This document shows, in pieces, positions 1 to 5,045 of a stretch of 7,344 bases of DNA. The notes under the pieces were generated by a model. It was not told where the DNA came from. It made no database searches and was given only the letters and a program-made list of their open reading frames with translations. The DNA is from Candidatus Aminicenantota bacterium (lineage in GTDB: Bacteria > Acidobacteriota > B3-B38 > Guanabaribacteriales > B3-B38): the NCBI GenBank assembly GCA_029880275.1, contig JAOUOQ010000093.1, positions 1 through 7,344 of the forward strand, written 5' to 3'. Each line of letters opens with the position of its first letter. Within the stretch, counting starts at the first letter, position 1. The position numbers and the translations under genes were made by a program.

Positions 1-1258
1 CATTTCAAAATGTCCTGCCGGAGCCATAAGTATTGAAATAGACCCTCAATGGAAAACTCTGGGAGATTTTCGATGGACTCCAGATTTAATAATCACCACA
101 TGGCAGCAGGCAGAAACGGGGGAAATCCCCTCGGGAAATCTGGAATACAAATTGGGTGCCTCTGGTGGTGGTTTTGATAAATTCGACTTTATGACTGATA
201 ATTGCCATTACATACCATTAGAAGAAGTCGATAAAATAAATACCTCTATCAGTTTGAATAGACGCTCAGAAGGTCAGACAATAACTATACCCGTACCCTG
301 GTATGGCGCGGGTATGTCCTTCGGTTCGGTAAGCCTTGCTACCATGTTGGCTCGGGCAATCGCAGCCAAAGCATGGGGAACTTTCACATCGACTGGAGAG
401 GGAGGCTATCCGAATGAACTCATACCTTACAGTAATCATGTTATCACCCAGATAGCAACCGGACTATTTGGAGTAAGTGAGGAGACGATATTAAGTGCAC
501 CAATCATTGAGTTCAAGTATGCCCAGGGTGCCAAACCGGGACTTGGCGGACATTTACTCGGTGACAAAAACACGCTCATAGTCGCCAAAATGAGAGAAGC
601 TGTTCCCTGGACTTCACTATACTCTCCTTTTCCTTTCCACAGCGTTTATTCAGTAGAGGACCATAAAAAGCACATTGACTGGGTAAAACAGATAAACCCC
701 GAAGCTATCATTTCCGTCAAGGTTACAACACCCTCAGATGTGGATATGGTAGCAGTGGGAATTTACTATGCAGGAGCGAATATCATTCATTTAGATGGGG
801 GATATGGAGGAACTGGAGCTGCTCCTGAAATTGCCAAGAAAAATATTGCCATGCCGATAGAATATGCCATCACAAAGGTTCATAAATTTCTCCTCGCAGA
901 AGGAGTCCGCAACGAGATAGTACTGATGGCAAGTGGAGGAATTAGAAATGCCTATGACATAGCTAAAGCTATTGCCCTTGGAGCGGATGGAGCCATAATA
1001 GGAACATCAGAATTGGTTGCTCTGGGATGTGTTAGGTGTGGTAATTGTGAAAGAGGAAGAGGTTGTCCCCGGGGTATTGCAACTACTGACCCTGAGCTCG
1101 AAAAACAGATCGATCCCTTCTGGGGAGCTCAGCGCATAGTAAATCTTTACGCCGCCTGGCAAAAGCAGCTGAAAATGCTGCTCTACCAGCTTGGCCTTAA
1201 AGACATAAATGAATTGAGAGGACGAATAGACCTCTTGAGGTATAGTTATGAAAAATAA
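1..1258 (+). CDS. gltB: Glutamate synthase core (central + FMN domain, ferredoxin-type), 5' partial
   Basis: This is the synthase core of an archaeal-type NAD(P)H- or ferredoxin-linked GOGAT, which reduces 2-oxoglutarate plus ammonia to glutamate on FMN. The frame is open from base 2, so the TTG at 152 is internal; 418 residues are visible and the N-terminus lies outside the window. Visible residues 3-9 (KCPAGAI) look like the end of a 4Fe-4S ferredoxin motif, which this subfamily carries before the synthase domain. The FMN/glutamate-synthase barrel follows: STGEGG and AQGAKPGLGGHL loops, GGYGGTGAAPEIA (nt about 796-834), ASGGIRNAYDIAKAIALGAD, then cysteines 343, 346, 349 and 355 in GCVRCGNCERGRGCP for an iron-sulfur cluster. 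Family assignment is firm; the electron donor is not visible. It overlaps the next gene by 11 bases, so the two are probably translated together as subunits of one enzyme. Confidence 0.93.
   Translation, partial: ISKCPAGAISIEIDPQWKTLGDFRWTPDLIITTWQQAETGEIPSGNLEYKLGASGGGFDKFDFMTDNCHYIPLEEVDKINTSISLNRRSEGQTITIPVPWYGAGMSFGSVSLATMLARAIAAKAWGTFTSTGEGGYPNELIPYSNHVITQIATGLFGVSEETILSAPIIEFKYAQGAKPGLGGHLLGDKNTLIVAKMREAVPWTSLYSPFPFHSVYSVEDHKKHIDWVKQINPEAIISVKVTTPSDVDMVAVGIYYAGANIIHLDGGYGGTGAAPEIAKKNIAMPIEYAITKVHKFLLAEGVRNEIVLMASGGIRNAYDIAKAIALGADGAIIGTSELVALGCVRCGNCERGRGCPRGIATTDPELEKQIDPFWGAQRIVNLYAAWQKQLKMLLYQLGLKDINELRGRIDLLRYSYEK
1235..1241 (+). promoter_or_regulatory. Ribosome binding site inside the upstream gene
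   Basis: TTGAGGT lies 6 bases before the ATG at 1248 and inside the last codons of the glutamate synthase core gene. It supports the ATG at 1248 as the true start and, with the 11-base overlap, suggests translational coupling of the two subunits. Confidence 0.6.
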
Positions 1259-3683
1259 AGATGCCATTAGATTAATCAAATCACGAAAAGAGCTCCCTCC
1301 TGCCGGAAACAGAACAAGAAAAATAGAGGGAGAAGGAGGCTGTGGAGTTGTCGGATTAGCATGCAACGAAAAAGTTTCTGGAAAACACTTAATGCAGGCA
1401 CTAATTCAAATGCACAACAGAGGAAACGGTAAAGGGGGAGGCATTGCCGCCATAGGACTCGACCCCGATCAGCTTGGAGTCACCCAGGATATACTTGAAG
1501 AAAATTACTTGATTCACATTGCTTATCTTGACTCCAGCATCAGAAAAAAGGTGGAAGATGAATTCATATTCTCATCTTTAAATGTTCATACATATTATCC
1601 GCTTCCAATTTTGAATGATTATAGAAAAGTCGATAGTTTAGACATTCAACCTCCTGAGGTGTGGAGATATTTTTGTCGGGTTAAACAAGAAGCGCTCCAC
1701 CAATTTATTATGGAAAACAATTTAGCTGGCCTTGACAGAAGAAAAGCTGAAGATGAGTTTATTTATCAAAATACTTATAAGTTGAATAAAAAGTTTTATG
1801 TTTCGCTTGGAGAAAAAAGAGCGTTTGTTCTGTCGCATGGTCGGAATATGCTCATTGTGAAAATTGTAGGTTATGCAGAACAGGCAATAAAATACTACCG
1901 ATTAGAAAATATGAGAGCCCATATTTGGCTCGGTCACCAGAGATATCCCACCAAAGGGAAAGTCTGGCATCCAGGAGGTGCTCACCCCTTTATCGGAATG
2001 GATGAAGCACTTATTCATAATGGCGATTTTGCCAATTATTATTCAATAACAGAATATCTCAGTCAGCGAAACATCTATCCTCTTTTTCTGACCGATACAG
2101 AAGTATCGGTACTTCTTTTTGATGTGCTAAAGAGAATTTATGAATACCCCATCGAATATATAATCGAAGCTCTGGCACCAACTACCGAGAGAGATTATTA
2201 TTTGCTCTCCGAGAAGAAAAGAAAGATATACCGTGCAATTCAAGCATGCCACATCCATTGTTCTCCTGACGGTCCCTGGTTTTTTATAATCGGCAGAACA
2301 AATATGAACGAAAAAAGTCTTCAACTCATAGGAATTACCGATACATCGATGCTGAGGCCACAGGTTTTTGCCCTTCAGGAAAATGGCATAAATGTCGGTC
2401 TGGTCGCCAGTGAAAAACAGGCCATAGATGCAGTACTTCGAAGCTTGCACCAGGAAGACAAAAGATTTTTTCCTTATGCTGACATCTATTGGAATGCCCG
2501 GGGGGGCAGTTACACTGACGGAGGAGCCTTTATCTTTTCTGTGAAAGGAAAAGACCTCATGGTAACAGATAAATTTGGAAGAATAATCTCGTCAAAAAAA
2601 GAACAAGACTGCCCATCCGTCGCGTTGACAAATAACAAAATTAAAGAAGAAACAAGCATCTCAGAAAAAATAGCAGAGTTCACTCAACTCATCGACCAAA
2701 GATGGAGAATCCCCATTAGAGAAAGAGCGTCTGTAGTGTCAACAGCTGAGAAATACCTAAATGATATTTTCTTATCGTTACCTGCCCGAGGGAAAATAGA
2801 TAGTTTATATTCCTATACAGATTGGGAGAATAAAGATTCATTGCCCTCTCCGAAAAGCACGCAAGAAGCTCTGGTGATTAATTGCGAAAATTTCCCCTCA
2901 GAGAGCACCCAGTCAATCTCCAGGTTTATAGTAGAGGCTTACCAGAGGGGCTGGAAAAATTTCATCACTTTTAACTGGAGGGGTCAGAGATTTTGTGGGT
3001 GCGGATTGGGTGCCAGGTCGAATGAAGTTCGTATAGATGTGTATGGAAGCTCAGGTGATTATCTCGCTTCAGGTATCGATGGTGCGGAAATCCGGGTACA
3101 CGAAAGTGCCCAGGATCAGGTGGCACAGATTATGAAAAGTGGAAAACTTGTAATTCATGGTGATGTCGGACAAACCTTCATGTATGGAGCTAAAGGTGGT
3201 GAAGCATATGTGCTGGGAAATGCAGCTGGAAGACCTTTAATAAATGCTGTGGGCTGTCCAAGAGTAGTAATAAATGGAACATGTCTTGACTATCTGGCAG
3301 AATCTTTTATGGCTGGAAATCCCTTCGAAGGTGGCGGATTTGTTATCTTAAATGGACTTGGATTCAATGAAAAGGGTGAAATACTTGAATTGGAAACCCC
3401 ATATCCGGGAGGAAATCTTTTCTCCCTTGCCACTGGTGGGGCTATTTACCTGAGAGACCCATTTTGCAAAATTGATGCAGGACAGCTAAATGGAGGAAGG
3501 TTTGTTGAAATAACCGAAAGAGATTGGGAACTTATTCTTCCCTATTTAAAGGAAAATGAAAGACTATTCAATATTATGATAAAGGGTTTATTAACTGTTA
3601 ATAATAGAATCTTGCCATTCAATCAGGTATATCGAAAAGTGGAAGCCGTTGAATTAAAAGTCCTATCAAAAACCTATCATTAA
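1248..3683 (+). CDS. Glutamate synthase amidotransferase-GXGXG fusion subunit
   Basis: This 811-residue protein supplies the two outer domains of GOGAT. Residues 1-31 look like a propeptide; C32 in EGGCGVVG would be the N-terminal nucleophile after self-cleavage, as in GltB and PurF-type (class II) glutamine amidotransferases. Supporting active-site residues are R232-Y-P-T, the oxyanion-hole pair in LIHNGD (N258, G259) and D283 in TDTE, matching the Arg, Asn-Gly and Asp positions of the family. Residues about 70-200 are an insert larger than in compact Ntn amidotransferases. From about residue 542 the C-terminus is the GXGXG beta-helix domain: GLGARSNEVRIDVYG near 586, then HGDVGQTFMYGAKGGEAYVLG near 637-660 with regularly spaced glycines. 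About 430-540 is a poorly conserved linker. The central and FMN domains are absent here and sit in the overlapping upstream gene, so the pair reconstitutes GOGAT with a different domain layout from the single-chain enzyme. Confidence 0.92.
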   Translation: MKNKDAIRLIKSRKELPPAGNRTRKIEGEGGCGVVGLACNEKVSGKHLMQALIQMHNRGNGKGGGIAAIGLDPDQLGVTQDILEENYLIHIAYLDSSIRKKVEDEFIFSSLNVHTYYPLPILNDYRKVDSLDIQPPEVWRYFCRVKQEALHQFIMENNLAGLDRRKAEDEFIYQNTYKLNKKFYVSLGEKRAFVLSHGRNMLIVKIVGYAEQAIKYYRLENMRAHIWLGHQRYPTKGKVWHPGGAHPFIGMDEALIHNGDFANYYSITEYLSQRNIYPLFLTDTEVSVLLFDVLKRIYEYPIEYIIEALAPTTERDYYLLSEKKRKIYRAIQACHIHCSPDGPWFFIIGRTNMNEKSLQLIGITDTSMLRPQVFALQENGINVGLVASEKQAIDAVLRSLHQEDKRFFPYADIYWNARGGSYTDGGAFIFSVKGKDLMVTDKFGRIISSKKEQDCPSVALTNNKIKEETSISEKIAEFTQLIDQRWRIPIRERASVVSTAEKYLNDIFLSLPARGKIDSLYSYTDWENKDSLPSPKSTQEALVINCENFPSESTQSISRFIVEAYQRGWKNFITFNWRGQRFCGCGLGARSNEVRIDVYGSSGDYLASGIDGAEIRVHESAQDQVAQIMKSGKLVIHGDVGQTFMYGAKGGEAYVLGNAAGRPLINAVGCPRVVINGTCLDYLAESFMAGNPFEGGGFVILNGLGFNEKGEILELETPYPGGNLFSLATGGAIYLRDPFCKIDAGQLNGGRFVEITERDWELILPYLKENERLFNIMIKGLLTVNNRILPFNQVYRKVEAVELKVLSKTYH

Positions 3684-3753
3684 AATAGGGATTAAAAAAC
3701 TCAAATGGAAGAAATAACCAGATAGATAGTGAAAAAAGCTATTTCTTTGTAGC

Positions 3754-3762
3754 AAAGGAGGT
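3754..3762 (+). promoter_or_regulatory. Strong Shine-Dalgarno site
   Basis: AAAGGAGGT is an almost full anti-16S match and ends 8 bases before the ATG at 3771. It is the strongest ribosome site in the window, fixes the start of the zinc-ribbon gene, and argues that this small gene is real and well translated. The adjacent second ATG (3774) is less well spaced. Confidence 0.8.
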
Positions 3763-3770
3763 TAGATAGA

Positions 3771-4214
3771 ATGATGAAAGTACCATTAAGTGTTCAATGT
3801 CCTTACTGTAAGCACAGTTTGATGGGTAGCGATAAAATAATAGATGGCTATTCGAGTGTAAGAGTGATTATTCAATATGGTAACAAGCGTGGAACCTTAT
3901 TCTTGAGTTCGGTTTATGACAGCCACAACAATGTTTCTGAAATTGATGTACCTCTGGATGAGAAAGTCCTATTTTTTTGCCCGCTTTGTAATTCTGACCT
4001 TCTCACTACAAGTCTCTGCGATAAATGCAATGCTCCCATGGCATCTTTTGAGTTGTCACAAGGCGGTAAGCTTAATATTTGTTCACGACGAGGCTGTAAG
4101 CAGCATTTTATAAAATTTGCAGATTTGGCAAGGGAAATTTCAGTGCTCTATGATGTGTATGATGTTTATTCGGTGTCTTCTCCTCTACTTCTAACCAAGA
4201 AATCCATTCCTTAA
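3771..4214 (+). CDS. Zinc-ribbon-like protein of unknown function
   Basis: This is a 147-residue soluble protein not assigned to a named family. Cysteine pairs occur at C10-P-Y-C13, C70-P-L-C73, C83-D-K-C86 and C104/C109 (CSRRGC), enough for two zinc sites. The last three pairs are clustered and look like a double zinc ribbon, while the first could pair with any of them across the intervening segment (about 20-66), which is rich in beta-strand-type residues (VRVIIQYG, GTLFLSSVY). There is no signal peptide or membrane segment. The tail, after residue 115, is helical then Ser/Leu-rich. It stands 87 bases after the GOGAT fusion gene on the same strand with its own strong ribosome site. It could be cotranscribed with GOGAT, but no promoter or terminator was clear enough to decide. 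Structural metal binding is inferred from the cysteines; any DNA, RNA or protein partner is unknown. Confidence 0.8.
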   Translation: MMKVPLSVQCPYCKHSLMGSDKIIDGYSSVRVIIQYGNKRGTLFLSSVYDSHNNVSEIDVPLDEKVLFFCPLCNSDLLTTSLCDKCNAPMASFELSQGGKLNICSRRGCKQHFIKFADLAREISVLYDVYDVYSVSSPLLLTKKSIP

Positions 4215-4234
4215 TTCCATAAATCGGTTTTGCT

Positions 4235-4458
4235 GAGACGGTAAGATATAAATCAAATTCGGTGACATTTTAAATAAGAAAATAGTTTAATCTCTAAGAA
4301 GACAAATTGAAAGAAATTTTTAAGCGAATTTAGACACCGTTGATAGAATACCTGACTGATGGACAAAAGATAATACCCTATTATTAAGTGTGGCTGCTTA
4401 ACAACATATTTATAACAAAGTGATAGACAGGCTTATTGAGAAGTAAGAGACGGTAGGA
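4235..4458. repeat. Imperfect 12-bp direct repeat, 212 bp apart
   Basis: GAGACGGTAAGA (4235-4246) and GAGACGGTAGGA (4447-4458) match at 11 of 12 bases. The enclosed segment includes the CGGTGAC...GACACCG inverted pair (4260-4339). It may mark the edges of an old small insertion, but with no coding content this stays tentative. Confidence 0.3.
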
Positions 4459-4485
4459 AGTGCTGTGGTAAACATAAAACATGAA

Positions 4486-4514
4486 TTGACTTTGACCGCC
4501 TCAAATGATATATT
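4486..4514 (+). promoter_or_regulatory. Sigma70-type promoter upstream of the tRNA-Arg remnant
   Basis: TTGACT (4486-4491) and TATATT (4509-4514) are separated by 17 bases, each close to consensus. The transcript would start near 4521 and run through the tRNA-like segment at 4624 after a leader of about 100 bases. It fits a promoter that once served a tRNA gene. The leader contains a possible GGGGAA/TTCCCC pairing (4552-4557 with 4583-4588). Confidence 0.55.
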
Positions 4515-4623
4515 AAAACGAGAATCAGCTTGGGTTAAGGGAGGCTGCGAGGGGGAAACGGAGCAAGAGCGTTGATGGATTATTCCCCAGGGGAGGATGT
4601 TGTATTTATTGAAACCAAAGGGT

Positions 4624-4680
4624 GCGCCTGTAGCTCAGAGGATAGAGCAAGGGATTCCTAATCCTTCGCAAGCCCTTTCC
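4624..4680 (+). pseudogene. tRNA-Arg(CCT) 5' portion lacking its T arm
   Basis: The segment has a normal tRNA 5' side: acceptor strand GCGCCTG (4624-4630), TA, D stem GCTC/GAGC (4633-4636, 4645-4648) with GGATA in the loop, and an anticodon stem AGGGA/TCCTT around loop TTCCTAA, giving anticodon CCT (4657-4659) for arginine codon AGG. After 4666 the canonical fold fails: there is no T stem with TTCRA loop and no CAGGCGC to close the acceptor anywhere in the window. Instead, AAAGGGTGCG (4617-4626) can pair with CGCA (4667-4670) plus CCCTTT (4673-4678) with a 2-base bulge, closing a T-armless shape. Most likely it is a truncated gene broken by integration or deletion. Confidence 0.6.
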
Positions 4681-4740
4681 TAAATTATTGAAATAAAAGA
4701 TAACTCCCACACTCTCTTATGGTTGCAGAAAATTTTTATT

Positions 4741-4801
4741 TGCACCAATTTGTACCAAACAGTACCAGTTTGTCTAAATTTCTGTCACAATATTGTCACA
4801 A
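4741..4801. repeat. Helically phased short repeats (ACCA x3, TGTCACAA x2)
   Basis: ACCA recurs at 4744, 4754 and 4764, exactly 10 bp apart, within a TGxACCA-type unit. TGTCACAA follows at 4783 and 4794, 11 bp apart. Same-face spacing of short direct repeats is typical of clustered protein-binding sites such as the arm sites of tyrosine recombinases, or iteron-like or regulator sites. Lying between two broken tRNA pieces, an old integration site is the favoured reading. No integrase gene is in the window. Confidence 0.4.
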
Positions 4802-4842
4802 GGTCATCCCAGAATATTAAATAATATTAGGGGATTTGAAGT

Positions 4843-4888
4843 TCCTCAGAGGTTATTCTCCGTGCCGGTTCGAGTCCGGCCCGAGGAG
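4843..4888 (+). pseudogene. tRNA 3' portion (Asn-like acceptor and T arm), D and anticodon arms missing
   Basis: GCCGG-TTCGAGT-CCGGC (4864-4880) is a perfect T arm with the conserved TTCGA, followed by acceptor strand CCGAGGA and discriminator G (4881-4888). This ending resembles bacterial tRNA-Asn (5' TCCTCGG). CCA is not encoded; TTG follows. The 5' acceptor partner appears only 16 bases before the T stem, as TCCTCAG (4843-4849), pairing at 6 of 7 positions. That leaves only about 14 bases where the D, anticodon and variable parts should be. It does not match the tRNA-Arg piece upstream (GCGCCTG cannot pair with CCGAGGA), so the two fragments come from different tRNAs. An internal deletion or recombination remnant is most likely. 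Confidence 0.5.
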
Positions 4889-4900
4889 TTGATATACTAT

Positions 4901-4942
4901 TCACTGCGAAAAGACAAGTGGTTAACAATTCGCAGTGATTTT
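4901..4942 (+). terminator. Perfect 10-bp stem-loop followed by TTTT
   Basis: TCACTGCGAA (4901-4910) and TTCGCAGTGA (4929-4938) are exact reverse complements around an 18-base loop, followed by TTTTAT. Just 13 bases after the tRNA 3' portion, it fits a tRNA-unit terminator. The large loop and short T run make it a weak one, and an operator for the MFS gene at 5046 or a recombinase site is also possible. Confidence 0.4.
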
Positions 4943-5045
4943 ATAGTTGTGAACAAACGAGTGCTTCGCAAGATATACCAATTGGGGAGCATAAACGAAG
5001 TAGTTCGGTTATTTTAAGTTATATGAAATTGCATTTTAAGGTAGG

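Larger units (their letters stand above)
4215..5045. other. 831-base region without a convincing protein gene: decayed, tRNA-derived and repeat-rich
   Basis: The first part (4215-4480) is AT-rich and holds only short open stretches. It carries an imperfect direct repeat (GAGACGGTAAGA at 4235, GAGACGGTAGGA at 4447) and an imperfect inverted pair (CGGTGAC at 4260, GACACCG at 4333). One plus frame reads about 14 residues to a stop at 4446, then 41 more codons from 4447, as a decayed gene tail might; I do not recognise it. From 4486 come a promoter, a tRNA-Arg 5' portion, phased short repeats, a second tRNA 3' portion and a stem-loop, listed separately. The whole looks like a site of repeated insertion and deletion beside tRNA genes. 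Confidence 0.55.

Noticed and set aside
1007..1366. 119-residue minus-strand frame over the end of the synthase core
   Set aside because: It is antisense to two strongly conserved coding sequences and has no family resemblance.
2127..2450. 107-residue minus-strand frame inside the amidotransferase gene
   Set aside because: It is a shadow of the amidotransferase coding frame with no supporting motif or ribosome site.
3673..3689. Terminator after the GOGAT fusion gene (CCTAT/ATAGG hairpin)
   Set aside because: It has only five AT-rich pairs, the stop codon in the loop and no T run; it is too weak to call.
4521..4620. Leader before the tRNA-Arg piece as a riboswitch or SRP/RNase P RNA
   Set aside because: Apart from a GGGGAA/TTCCCC pairing, none of the conserved cores I know (SRP GGAAGCAGC, RNase P motifs, common riboswitch cores) is present.
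4606..4693. TTATTGAAA at 4606-4614 and 4685-4693 as a 9-bp target duplication around the tRNA-Arg piece
   Set aside because: The sequence is very AT-rich and such matches are expected by chance in this region; the enclosed DNA has no element ends.
4624..4888. One intron-containing or split tRNA made of the two pieces
   Set aside because: The acceptor strands GCGCCTG and CCGAGGA cannot pair, and the anticodon loop is uninterrupted, unlike known bacterial group I intron sites in tRNA-Arg(CCU).
4793..5017. 74-residue plus-strand frame beginning at a TTG
   Set aside because: It lies across the tRNA T arm/acceptor segment and the perfect stem-loop, has no ribosome site, and its composition changes between those parts. 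Its last 40 codons look somewhat protein-like, so a fragment is not excluded.
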